64,000 nt of DNA, taken from Pseudocoprococcus catus. GTDB lineage: Bacteria; Bacillota; Clostridia; Lachnospirales; Lachnospiraceae. The DNA lies in contig NZ_LR698973.1 in NCBI RefSeq assembly GCF_902381825.1, positions 1,447,358-1,511,357 of the forward strand. The letters are read 5' to 3'. The position numbers were made by a program, and so were the translations under genes. Below, in pieces: positions 44,155 to 53,286 of the stretch (the first letter of the stretch is position 1; each line of letters opens with the position of its first letter). Below the pieces are notes generated by a model. The model did no database searches. It was not told the DNA's origin and saw only the letters and a program-made list of their open reading frames with translations.

Positions 44155-45426
44155 CTATTCTTCTGTAATAAAGTTTGTAAGTAAATATTCTTCAGCTTCA
44201 GGACACCATAATCCCTGATGAGACTCCACAATATCTGACAGTGCTGCATAGCGGTCATCATTTCTCTCCTCTGCCGCCTTACGCAATTCATCCAGTGCGG
44301 TTAAAGGCATGGACAAATGTGTATAGATCAGCTTCTTGCCGCCCGGAATCTTCGGAAGATTCAATGTTGTCTCTGCAGCTGCATCAAGGCCACCGATATG
44401 TGTGACCATAACTGCCGGATTAATGCGTTTTGCTGCTGTCAGTTCAAGGGACTCAATCATATCTGCTGTATTACCGCCTGTTGTCCCCATAACATGTGTT
44501 GAATTATAATGAACATCGTAGAAATTCATGGTTGCACTGAAGTTCTTGTCAGTTGGTCCTGCAAAAAAGTTCAGACAGCCATCTCTGCCAAGAATGTCAC
44601 TGGACTGTTTCACAACTGCAGCAACCGGTGCATAGCAAAAAACATCATCGTAGCCTGTACCCCCGGAGATTCTGATCAGTTCTGCAACAGGATCTTCGAA
44701 TTTGCCTGTGTTTACAAAATGAAGTTCAATACCTTCCTTCTTATATGTCTCAACAGGAAACAGCTCTTCTGCACGATCCAGACGATCCTGATTCAGATCT
44801 GTAACAACAACCATGGAAGGTCGTACATCACGATGCAGCGCATAGGTCAGTGCGCCAAGTCCCATAGGACCTGCACCCGCCATAATGGCCAACTTTCCGT
44901 TTTCCTTGATGCCCATCTCATGTGTATAAACACCCATCTGTGTATGATAAGCTGCATGGAAGGCACCAATACTGCAGGACATCGGTTCTGCCAGGGAAGC
45001 CTCATAGTAAGCACGGCCTTTGTACTCCAACAGACATCCCAGTTCCATAACCTCAGCAGGGATCACACAGTAAGTTGTATCTCCGCCAAAGAATTCATAG
45101 GAGTAGCCAGGGCTCCACATTGTTCCTTTGTAGTTCAGAGCCGGCTGAAGTGTAAATTTCATGCCTGGTTTGAACTGATCCTGATGGTTCTTACCTACCT
45201 TTACAATATCACCTGCAAATTCATGTCCCATAATAGCCGGATGCTCTGCAACATCCTCATGTACTCTCTTGTGCTCTGTTCCCAGAATCGCACATTTGTA
45301 AGTTGACATACAAATGCTGTCTGAAACAACCTTTACAAGGATCTCATCATCTGTAATCTCAGGAAGTTCAAACTCCTCCAGTCTCAAATCATTTGCTGCG
45401 TGTAATCTTACGCCTCTTGCCTTCAT
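44155..45426 (-). CDS. Zinc-type alcohol dehydrogenase, L-sorbose-1-phosphate reductase-like
   Basis: A 423-residue medium-chain dehydrogenase/reductase. HEFAGDIVKVG is the catalytic-domain signature (about residue 68), AGAGPMGLGALTYAL the NAD(P)-binding loop (about 185) and VVTDLNQDRLDRAEELF the cofactor-selecting strand. Overall length and the C-terminal NLPKIPGGKKLIYTHLSMPLTAL agree with the SorE-type group that reduces ketose-1-phosphates to hexitol-phosphates. Clustered with a mannitol-type PTS, it probably oxidises or reduces the phosphorylated import product. The first gene of the operon, with AAAGGAG before the ATG. Confidence 0.82.
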   Translation of the reverse strand: MKARGVRLHAANDLRLEEFELPEITDDEILVKVVSDSICMSTYKCAILGTEHKRVHEDVAEHPAIMGHEFAGDIVKVGKNHQDQFKPGMKFTLQPALNYKGTMWSPGYSYEFFGGDTTYCVIPAEVMELGCLLEYKGRAYYEASLAEPMSCSIGAFHAAYHTQMGVYTHEMGIKENGKLAIMAGAGPMGLGALTYALHRDVRPSMVVVTDLNQDRLDRAEELFPVETYKKEGIELHFVNTGKFEDPVAELIRISGGTGYDDVFCYAPVAAVVKQSSDILGRDGCLNFFAGPTDKNFSATMNFYDVHYNSTHVMGTTGGNTADMIESLELTAAKRINPAVMVTHIGGLDAAAETTLNLPKIPGGKKLIYTHLSMPLTALDELRKAAEERNDDRYAALSDIVESHQGLWCPEAEEYLLTNFITEE

Positions 45427-45483
45427 AATAAAAGCTCCTTTCTACTATGTTATTCCCGTTTTTTGACTTTTGCAACAACAAAG

Positions 45484-45546
45484 TTGAAAATTTATTGCTG
45501 CTGATGTGACTTTTTTGTTTGATTGTTGTTTTGAAAGTTTATTGCT
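45484..45546 (-). promoter_or_regulatory. Candidate DeoR operators upstream of the dehydrogenase
   Basis: Two near-identical 16-bp direct repeats, minus-strand AGCAATAAAYTTTCAA, at 45484-45499 and 45531-45546 (47 bp apart). They lie in the leader/promoter region of the dehydrogenase-DeoR-PTS operon; a separate 9-bp-armed palindrome TTCAAAAGT...ACTTTTGAA sits at 45646-45667. Confidence 0.4.
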
Positions 45547-45712
45547 TTTGTTTCAACAGCTGTTACACTTATAATATGCTTCTATCCCCTAAAAGTCAAC
45601 GGTTATTTTTGCATAAAAGTGCACAAATTTTTAACTTTTTTTTAATTCAAAAGTTTTAACTTTTGAATTGACAGTTTGCTTTTTCTATGTTAAATTGTTG
45701 GAATAACACTGC

Positions 45713-45760
45713 AAAAAAGCTCCGGCCTTTCTTAGCTAAAAGAAAAGCCGGAGCTTTTGC
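45713..45760 (-). terminator. Terminator of the esterase gene
   Basis: AAAAGCTCCGGC/GCCGGAGCTTTT, 12-bp perfect stem, with a minus-strand T6 run. Confidence 0.85.
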
Positions 45761-45777
45761 GTCTTATAAGGATGTTA

Positions 45778-46527
45778 TTAATCAACAAGAAACGGCAGGA
45801 AATAGCGGATCTGCTTTTTCCACCACGGCCAGTCATGATCCACATCATATCCCCAGAAATCGGTCCATCCATGGATCCCTTTTCTGTAGAAGATGTCTGC
45901 CATCTGACCCGTTGTACGGATCCCCTCACTCTCCCAGTTGCCCTGCCCTACGCAGAGAATGATTTTTCTCTCATTATACAGCTGGATATATGGATGATCT
46001 GAAGGCATATTCTCCAGAAAATGAACAGGAGAATTATTATACAGATTCTCATCGCACCATCCATCTGTGAAATAGGTGGCATCATAACAGCCGGACATGC
46101 CAAGCACACCGCCGAACAGATCCGGTCTTCTGAAGAATACAATGGCTGCGTGGGTTGCGCCCAGGCTGCAGCCCAGTGTCAGCGGCAACTGTCCCGTACC
46201 GTTGATCTCATGTACCATCGGAAGGACTTCATCTACGATATAACGATAATAGCATTCCTGCATCCAGGCACGATAGCCTTTATCACCCCATGTGTCAGAC
46301 CAGCTCTCCTTATCCACCGTATCAACGGAAAAGAGCTGAATTTTTCCACCATCAATATAATCCTGAAGCACATCGATCATCCCGAAATTCTCAAAATTGT
46401 CACACATACTGTCCTGACACGGAAATACAATAATCGGCACCCCCGTATAGCCATAAACCAGTACATGCATCTCTCTCTGAAGATGCTCGCTGTACTGTGT
46501 ATAATAATGTCGTTCCATTTTATTCAA
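45778..46527 (-). CDS. Alpha/beta-hydrolase, esterase D-type
   Basis: A 249-residue cytosolic hydrolase. The nucleophile elbow is GCSLGATHA (Ser about residue 121), the probable catalytic His is in DVDHDWPWW, and an acid Asp lies upstream of it. The N-terminal VPIIVFPCQDSMCDNFENFGM replaces the usual oxyanion strand. There is no signal peptide. It is similar to the small EstD/Fes-like esterase family often annotated without substrate. It lies 50 bp downstream of the DUF5716 gene on the same strand and might share its transcript. Confidence 0.82.
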   Translation of the reverse strand: MNKMERHYYTQYSEHLQREMHVLVYGYTGVPIIVFPCQDSMCDNFENFGMIDVLQDYIDGGKIQLFSVDTVDKESWSDTWGDKGYRAWMQECYYRYIVDEVLPMVHEINGTGQLPLTLGCSLGATHAAIVFFRRPDLFGGVLGMSGCYDATYFTDGWCDENLYNNSPVHFLENMPSDHPYIQLYNERKIILCVGQGNWESEGIRTTGQMADIFYRKGIHGWTDFWGYDVDHDWPWWKKQIRYFLPFLVD

Positions 46528-46576
46528 ACCTCTCTATCTTCCTACGCTGAGACATTTCCGACGCATTCTGTAGCTT

Positions 46577-48718
46577 TTATGTCAAATCATAGTTTTTCTT
46601 CTGCCGGTCGAGATAATCTCTGACAAAATCCCAATATTTTGCAGTTGTCTGACCATTTCCCAATGTCAGGCCATCCTGTATCTTCCGGTTCTCCTCCGAA
46701 TGCTCACACAGATGCTCGGCCTCTTTATAGCGATTGAGAATCGCATCACTGATATCCGTCGGGATATCTTCCTGACGGATCAACGTCAGAATCTTCTCAT
46801 GATCTCCCAACAGCTCCAGCACATACATATACGGTGCCAGAAAATCCTGGGTTTTCACCAGTTCAAAGGCCCGCTTCATACATTCCGCCGCACATTTGAT
46901 ATTGTGAAGCCGCAGAAAAACCATGCCCATATTGTGCCATGTGTCAGCCTTGAACTGTCTTGTCATCTCACTGTCATAATCATGCGTCATCTGATAGACA
47001 ACATGGTGATAATTCTTCAAAGCAGCCATATAATGTCCGTATCGGTTATAGTTGTCCGCCGCAAGGCGCATCTGCTCTAAAGGATTCTGATGCTCCATCT
47101 CCGTGAGCTTATTGTAGATCCGGGCAATTTCCCCATTATCCAGATAATCAACCGCATTCAGAAGCAGACGTACAATCTCTTTTAATGGTTTGCCGGCGGA
47201 TTTGTAATTAAATAGTGCCAGCGCCAGAGAATGGCTGCCTGTAATCTTATCCATCCAGAAAAACATCTTCTCATCGAAAAGATCATAGGTCGTTATATAA
47301 ACATTCTTCGACAAATACCAGCATAATTCCTCCAGCGAGAAAATACGAGTTCCGGACATCTTCATATCCAGCGGAAAAACTTCCTGAGGAATGGTTGCCT
47401 CAATGACAGCCTCCTTCGCAGACTGCCCGGATGCCTCCGAAGCCTCCCCTATATCAAAATGCATCTCCCACACTTTGCCTGTCGCCGCAAAAATCTCGCC
47501 AAATCCCATATCTGTCACACGGATATGGCAGTCTGTCTCTGATCGAAAAGAAGTCTCGATCAATAACTTCGTTGTCTTCGGCGGACGCTGCGGCAAAGCA
47601 TCCAGTGTCATCACCGCCGTCTGCTCAAAATTCGTCAGCGGATCCCGCATTCTGATTATCAACTGTTCCTGACCGTCTATAATGATCGCTTTTCTTGAAA
47701 CAGCACTGTACCAGGGTGCCCCAGCCGCTGCCAGTATCAGCTTCTGTGGTGCATGCTTATGTACCGACCGCAGATAGATATCTTTCGTCAGCAGACCGGC
47801 ATTCGCTGCAATAAATCCCGGTTTTCTTCCAAAACTTCCCTGATCAAAACTGTGATAGCAGGCACCTCGGGCATAGAGATTCTGTCCCGCAAAAACATGC
47901 CTTTTCATGGCACATAACTGTTTCAGCGAAAGATTCATCCAGCTCTTGCCGGATTCTGCCCCAGAGAATCCCTCACCCATCAGATAATAGGTTGAGATCA
48001 TTCTTCTGGCTGATACTTCCTTAATCGCTTCAAGAAACTGTCTGTCCATCTCAGGCGGTACCGGATCTGCCAGTTCATGACCATCCAGATACTGGTTCAG
48101 CACCGTTGTCTCGGCTGTTACCACCGGCGGATGGTGCTTCCAGGATACAGACAGATGATGATACCGCAGCCCTCGGCGATCATATTCAAACAAGCCCACA
48201 TCATGGGTCCATAATTCCCGTCGCTGGGACAATGCATAATATTCATAACTCAATCGATGGCTTTCCAGCGCCAGCAACTGTGCGCCGATTCCCATTGAAG
48301 CCGCTGCACGCTTCAGCGCATCCGCTGCTGCCAGATCCACGTCTTCCATGGTAATCGTGATAAATCCGACCTCTGCACCCTCACACACAGTCTCAAGAGC
48401 CTTCAGCGTTTTCTGTAAAAATATGCCTATGAGTCCGGCCTTTTCCATACGCTCACCAGCCACATCCACCATTGGATCATCAGCAATGCGTACAATAAAA
48501 TCGCGCACCAAAACACCGTTGCCTGCCTCCGCCGCTTTTAGGGCCTGCTGCCCGGCAAGCCATTCACCATTGGAAAACAGCCTGCACAGCACTGTCGGGA
48601 TTTCGTTCTGTCCATCAAAATTGACCGAATCCGGTTCTTCTTTTTCTGTATTGTAATAACTGATCTGTGAATAGTCCGCACACAGATCGTATCCAACCAT
48701 TAACCTTTGTCTTTCCAT
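46577..48718 (-). CDS. DUF5716 family protein (actin/Hsp70-like N-terminus, TPR C-terminus)
   Basis: A 713-residue protein of a family I associate with Lachnospiraceae. The N-terminal MVGYDLCADYSQISYYN resembles the phosphate-1 loop of actin/Hsp70 ATPases, and GFITITMEDVDLAAADALKRAAASMGI resembles the following subdomain. The ATPase-like part spans about 1-400; a beta-rich region follows; residues 520-690 are TPR-like (YGHYMAALKNYHHVVYQM, ADTWHNMGMVFLRLHNIKCAAECMKRAF). GGAG supports the ATG at 48718. It sits 14 bp after DUF5717, implying a joint complex. The molecular role is unknown. Confidence 0.75.
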   Translation of the reverse strand: MERQRLMVGYDLCADYSQISYYNTEKEEPDSVNFDGQNEIPTVLCRLFSNGEWLAGQQALKAAEAGNGVLVRDFIVRIADDPMVDVAGERMEKAGLIGIFLQKTLKALETVCEGAEVGFITITMEDVDLAAADALKRAAASMGIGAQLLALESHRLSYEYYALSQRRELWTHDVGLFEYDRRGLRYHHLSVSWKHHPPVVTAETTVLNQYLDGHELADPVPPEMDRQFLEAIKEVSARRMISTYYLMGEGFSGAESGKSWMNLSLKQLCAMKRHVFAGQNLYARGACYHSFDQGSFGRKPGFIAANAGLLTKDIYLRSVHKHAPQKLILAAAGAPWYSAVSRKAIIIDGQEQLIIRMRDPLTNFEQTAVMTLDALPQRPPKTTKLLIETSFRSETDCHIRVTDMGFGEIFAATGKVWEMHFDIGEASEASGQSAKEAVIEATIPQEVFPLDMKMSGTRIFSLEELCWYLSKNVYITTYDLFDEKMFFWMDKITGSHSLALALFNYKSAGKPLKEIVRLLLNAVDYLDNGEIARIYNKLTEMEHQNPLEQMRLAADNYNRYGHYMAALKNYHHVVYQMTHDYDSEMTRQFKADTWHNMGMVFLRLHNIKCAAECMKRAFELVKTQDFLAPYMYVLELLGDHEKILTLIRQEDIPTDISDAILNRYKEAEHLCEHSEENRKIQDGLTLGNGQTTAKYWDFVRDYLDRQKKNYDLT

Positions 48719-48732
48719 GCTCTGTGTCACTC

Positions 48733-51700
48733 CTATTTCAGTTCAAATAACTGCTCTGTCATTTCATTGATTCTCTCATACGAACAGATCATTTCATTCA
48801 CTGCCTGGCTGTCCTCTGTCTGGATTGCATGATTCATCCGGTTCAGCAGTTCCACACCGGTTTCCGGCCATGCATCCATGGCCTCTTCCCTTTGCAGTAA
48901 ATGTTTCTCACCGGTTTTCTCCCCATTTTCATCCTGCTCTGAGATATAGTATTCTATCTTCTCACCTGCAAACAGTCTGAAGGTTCTGATGAAAATACCC
49001 CCAAGAATATGGCGCATCGGCTCATTGATCCACTCCGTCTCAAACTCCTGATGCAGGCGGTAATGAATTGTCACCGCTGCTTTCGGACTGGTATGATATT
49101 CTGCATAGAGAAAATCGGCCAATTCCTCCGGCACCTCGGCATTCCCGGCATATTTTCTAAAAAACGGCAGAAGGATTCCCTTATCCATAAAGGCAGCTAC
49201 CTCCTGCTGCAGTTTCTCATAAAATTCCGGTTCTACATGGTCTGCCTCCGAATAATACTGCAGCAGCGCCAGAGCGCATACATCTCGGGCATTCTCCACC
49301 TGATCCAGCTCTATCTCCATAATCTGGAAAATCTTCTCTCCGGATGTCTGTCCATGAACCAGATAATGATAGCCATAATATCCGAGAAATGCCCGGATCA
49401 ACCGATGTCCCGGATGTGTATGATAATAAGAGACAAAAACGTCACAGCCCTCGGCCACATGATTCTCCGTAAACAATATCTCACAGAGCAGACGCTCCTC
49501 CAGCTGTTCCGCCGGCACTTCAAAATCACCGGCTGCCTTCCATATCGCATACAGCTGCTCTGTGGTTCCTGCATAAAACATGATCAGATACTGCAGAATC
49601 GTCTCGTCGTACTTGCCGTTGGAAAATGCAAAATAGGCTAATTCCACCAACAGTTCATCCTTTGCGAAATTCTTTTCCCGGATGACTCTGGAACAAAGCC
49701 GCATGATCCGTTTATCCTGAATGCCTTCGTATCCGTATTCCCGGATAGCTTCATAAGCCTTGTCAAACAGCCCTCTCTGAATAAAATATTCAATAATATG
49801 GCTGCGCTCTGAATGACCCAGAAGCTGGATATCCAGCTGAAGCAAATATTTCTCAAGGGTCTCTCCCTCATAATTATCATAATAATAATCGATCAGATTC
49901 TTCAGGATCGTCTTCTGATAATGTCTGCTTACATCCGGCAGGCTCAGAACGCATTTGTATGTTTCAATGGATACATCATCCATCATCTGATATTTCAATG
50001 CACGTTCACTTCTGTTGAGTACCAGCATCTTATTATCCCGCCCCTGCTCATAGCAGATCCTGATATAACGGCCAGCATCCATCAGTCTGTCAATCGTATA
50101 AGGGATTGTTGACATATAGCGTCCGCCCCGGGTATCCACAAGTACAATCCGATAATCATCCATATAAAGGTCCACATAAGCATCCCCCTGATCCAGTGGA
50201 TAATACTTCTCCTCACCCAGCTCGGAATAATCAATGATCACACCCACGATTCCCGGATGATCACAATGAATATGATGCTTAAAAATAATCGCCGGCATCG
50301 CCTTCACAACATGCGGCGTCATCGCTTCCTTCGTCAGATAATGCTGATACAAAACGGCAATGTCCTCATTAATAACACCCTTCTGCAGCTGTTCAAAAGT
50401 AAAGGCTTTGATAATACCGTCATATGCCTCGAACAATTTGCCCAGCCATTGCTCATGCTCGATCACATATCTGAACAGAAATGCCTTCTGTTTCAGTTGC
50501 AGCCGATTATCATACTGAAAATAAATCAGTACCGGAACCGGCAATTCCCTGCAATTCTTCATATCCAGTGTCGCCATATAGTATTCGAACAGTCCCTGCA
50601 TCTTGATGGAAGATTTAATGCCCAGCTGATACCACTGATGGTAGATCGGATCCTTCTTCTCACCGAGAATCAGCAGATGCAGGACTGCTGAAAGAAGGTT
50701 CTTTGTCTCATACAATGAACACATCTCGATCATCGCATGCAGACACTGTCCGTGATATACATGCATGCGCAGGACAAGATCCGCAAATCTGAAAATCGTT
50801 TCGCGATTCAGGCAATCATGACGTATTCCCCAAAGGAACAGACTGATCTCAAAAGCACCCATTTCCCGGATCAGCGATGGATCCTTATTGATTATCTTAA
50901 CAGCCTCCAAATACATGAGCCCGCCCATCAGATGCCTGTCATAGAGCGCTTTCGTCTGTCTGAGTACCTTAAGCTGGTGCTGTTCTTCCCTTGCATCCAG
51001 CTTCATCAGCATATAGACCAGTTCCCATCGGTCATGATATTGACCTTCCTCATAAAACTGAATAGAATCACGGACGTACTCCGTATAATGTTCATCCTGT
51101 CTGCACAGCGCATTCACATAGAGAAAATAACTGTATGCGACTGCAGAACGATATCTCAGCTCACGGCCATTGATACCATCCAGAACCTTCTGTGCTTCCT
51201 CGTTCTTGCCTTCCTCACGCAGAAAATCCGCTTCAACAACCTTGAAAAGAATATCCCTGCTGTTATTCAGACAGCCATTAATATCCTCTCTGGCATAACC
51301 AATCATCTGATTCCTGTCAATCTGATGCAGCGCATACTTCAAATACAGCCTGCACAAATGCATCCACGAAGCCTTCAACGTCTTTCTCTCAATAAAATCC
51401 ACATCTCTGGCTTTCTCACGTCTGCAGCATACCGGCACCACAATACGCTGATTCAGCGTCTCAAGAATGATCTTGCCGGAAGCCACTGTATGCATTCCCG
51501 GCACAATATTGTACTCCAACTGATAATAGCTTCCCAAAAAATCCTCATCCGTCACAGTCTTCTTATAAACGCTTAAGAAATCCCCCTCTGTTGAAACGTG
51601 AATATTCACATGTCCCCACTGGTTCTTCTCGATCAGCAGATGTTCGCTGACGGGATGCTCAAGATTATCGAATTCAATCAAATCCTGTGACACACTCATC

Positions 51701-52272
51701 TGTACCGCCTGTTTCCGCTTCACTGTACACAGAAATTCTTCCATTGCCAGTGACATATCACTGCCCTTAATAAGTACCGCATAAATCCGTCGATTCTTCT
51801 TATTATGCAAAAAAACACGCCCAAATTCCGGTGTCTTAAATATCTTCAATGCCTCCGACCAATTGTCTCTGGCCAGGGATGCGAACTGATCCAGGTCATT
51901 CATCGGGCCCATGCTGGAATCGCAAAAAGGCGCGCATACCTTTACTCTGTACGGAATCGTAATCTCACCGCCATTGCTCACAATATAAAAGCATCCTTCG
52001 CACACTTCACCTGTTTCCAATGCCTGTGTATCAAAAACATAATGAATACATCCCGTTGTTCCGATCACTGTAGACTCCAGGCACTGCATCCATTTATTCG
52101 ATGAGAAAATCATGGCGCGTATTTCAATATGATTGTGACTGTTCAATTGAATCGTACCCGAATAGTGGCTGCCCGCCTCAACTTCCAGAGCAATCTCCTT
52201 CTCTGATACTTCAATCTCCGGATTCTCATACTCAAATACGCCTCTTGACAATAACTGAATCTTTTCTTTCAC
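48733..52272 (-). CDS. DUF5717 family giant helical-repeat protein
   Basis: An 1179-residue soluble protein, the largest in the window. The N-terminal 300 residues form beta-sandwich-like repeats (VFEYENPEIEVSEKEIALEV; GTIQLNSHNHIEIRAMIFSSN), resembling Hsp70-interacting or bacterial immunoglobulin-like modules; residues 300-1050 are alpha-helical repeats. There is no signal peptide, membrane segment or nucleotide-binding motif. Immediately upstream of the DUF5716 gene in one operon. The pairing with an actin-fold partner suggests a large chaperone-like or scaffold assembly; this is inference. Confidence 0.75.
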   Translation of the reverse strand: MKEKIQLLSRGVFEYENPEIEVSEKEIALEVEAGSHYSGTIQLNSHNHIEIRAMIFSSNKWMQCLESTVIGTTGCIHYVFDTQALETGEVCEGCFYIVSNGGEITIPYRVKVCAPFCDSSMGPMNDLDQFASLARDNWSEALKIFKTPEFGRVFLHNKKNRRIYAVLIKGSDMSLAMEEFLCTVKRKQAVQMSVSQDLIEFDNLEHPVSEHLLIEKNQWGHVNIHVSTEGDFLSVYKKTVTDEDFLGSYYQLEYNIVPGMHTVASGKIILETLNQRIVVPVCCRREKARDVDFIERKTLKASWMHLCRLYLKYALHQIDRNQMIGYAREDINGCLNNSRDILFKVVEADFLREEGKNEEAQKVLDGINGRELRYRSAVAYSYFLYVNALCRQDEHYTEYVRDSIQFYEEGQYHDRWELVYMLMKLDAREEQHQLKVLRQTKALYDRHLMGGLMYLEAVKIINKDPSLIREMGAFEISLFLWGIRHDCLNRETIFRFADLVLRMHVYHGQCLHAMIEMCSLYETKNLLSAVLHLLILGEKKDPIYHQWYQLGIKSSIKMQGLFEYYMATLDMKNCRELPVPVLIYFQYDNRLQLKQKAFLFRYVIEHEQWLGKLFEAYDGIIKAFTFEQLQKGVINEDIAVLYQHYLTKEAMTPHVVKAMPAIIFKHHIHCDHPGIVGVIIDYSELGEEKYYPLDQGDAYVDLYMDDYRIVLVDTRGGRYMSTIPYTIDRLMDAGRYIRICYEQGRDNKMLVLNRSERALKYQMMDDVSIETYKCVLSLPDVSRHYQKTILKNLIDYYYDNYEGETLEKYLLQLDIQLLGHSERSHIIEYFIQRGLFDKAYEAIREYGYEGIQDKRIMRLCSRVIREKNFAKDELLVELAYFAFSNGKYDETILQYLIMFYAGTTEQLYAIWKAAGDFEVPAEQLEERLLCEILFTENHVAEGCDVFVSYYHTHPGHRLIRAFLGYYGYHYLVHGQTSGEKIFQIMEIELDQVENARDVCALALLQYYSEADHVEPEFYEKLQQEVAAFMDKGILLPFFRKYAGNAEVPEELADFLYAEYHTSPKAAVTIHYRLHQEFETEWINEPMRHILGGIFIRTFRLFAGEKIEYYISEQDENGEKTGEKHLLQREEAMDAWPETGVELLNRMNHAIQTEDSQAVNEMICSYERINEMTEQLFELK

Positions 52273-52374
52273 GTTCTCTCACCTTCTTCTCAAAATCTAT
52301 CATAACTTTTTTTCTTTCTAATTCGCATAATGTATTTTATCACTAAATGCGGTTCTCTTCAATCTATAGACGAC

Positions 52375-52424
52375 AAAAAAGATGCTCTGCGGCTGTCAGA
52401 TTCTGTCAACAGCCACAGAACATC
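52375..52424 (-). terminator. Terminator of the VTC-like gene
   Basis: 16-bp interrupted stem GATGCTCTGCGGCTGT/ACAGCCACAGAACATC with a minus-strand T6 run; separates the VTC-like gene from the DUF5717 operon. Confidence 0.8.
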
Positions 52425-52438
52425 CTCTTATCACTTGC

Positions 52439-53110
52439 CTATGCAAATTCCGGAAGCAAGCACTGGTGCTTCTGTTCAATTCCTGTCATTCGATAAATAA
52501 ATCCCGGCAATTCTGCCATCTGCTTATAGGTCACAACCACACGATTCTGCTCCAGACGTTCTGTCTGCTCCAACAGAGGACTCAAAACCGTATCCTTTGT
52601 AAAAAGATAAGTTGAACGAATAGAGAGGTCAAAAACCATATATTCCTTCTTACTGTTCATCCTAAAGGCCTGACGCTCATAATCTACAACAACGCCCGGT
52701 CTCAGCTGGTTGATGGTCAACTGCAAATAAAAATCTCTGAAAATCGACTCTCTGGCGGAGGCCATCCATTCATAATCACCATCCAGGATCCGTTCAAACT
52801 CTTCTTCCGACAACCGTGTATAGCTCTTCGAAATAAGCCCTTCCCGCTTACTCTTCTTCTCAAGGATCAGATGGTCTGTATCCCAATCAGTCATCATCAC
52901 GCAATAGCTGTCCGTATTCTCCTGATTCACACTGACGGCATCTGTCAGATAGTTGATCTCTCTGTTAAAAAATACCTTCCGGACAACCGAAATCCTGGCC
53001 GGACGGAACTTCTTCTCCTTATGTAAAGTATCGATAATATGCTTATATTCTTCCTTTGGAATAATATTGTTCTCTTCATAATACATTTCGTCAAACACCG
53101 ATCTTCTCAC
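52439..53110 (-). CDS. Degenerate VTC-domain (CYTH-like) protein
   Basis: A 223-residue cytosolic protein whose middle and C-terminal parts follow the VTC polyphosphate-polymerase tunnel domain: LILEKKSKREGLISKSYTRLSEEEFERILDGDYEWM and INQLRPGVVVDYERQAF, then a strand pattern ending VVTYKQMAELPGFI. The N-terminal strand, which in the family carries RxExKY and basic tunnel residues, reads EMYYEENNIIPKEEY, so some catalytic residues appear to be replaced. It might bind rather than make phosphate polymers. It has its own terminator and probably its own promoter. Confidence 0.55.
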   Translation of the reverse strand: MRRSVFDEMYYEENNIIPKEEYKHIIDTLHKEKKFRPARISVVRKVFFNREINYLTDAVSVNQENTDSYCVMMTDWDTDHLILEKKSKREGLISKSYTRLSEEEFERILDGDYEWMASARESIFRDFYLQLTINQLRPGVVVDYERQAFRMNSKKEYMVFDLSIRSTYLFTKDTVLSPLLEQTERLEQNRVVVTYKQMAELPGFIYRMTGIEQKHQCLLPEFA

Positions 53111-53226
53111 CTTTCCCTTTCACGCTAATGGATTCCCCCTTCCATCAGCCTTCTTTGTCCTTCATTTGACTCTCTTATTGTACGATATAATTGTGTATTT
53201 ATGATGAGAAAAGCCTAAAATGTTTC

Positions 53227-53258
53227 TAAAAAAATAAAGACTGTCGAAACAGTCTTTA
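53227..53258 (-). terminator. Terminator of purA
   Basis: Stem TAAAGACTGT/ACAGTCTTTA, loop of 4, followed on the minus strand by a T7 run. Confidence 0.85.
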
Positions 53259-53286
53259 TCTTATAATTTATAAATATTTCATTAGT

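Noticed and set aside
50737-51576. 279-codon plus-strand frame inside DUF5717
   Set aside because: Antisense to a long real gene with no start signal or family pattern.
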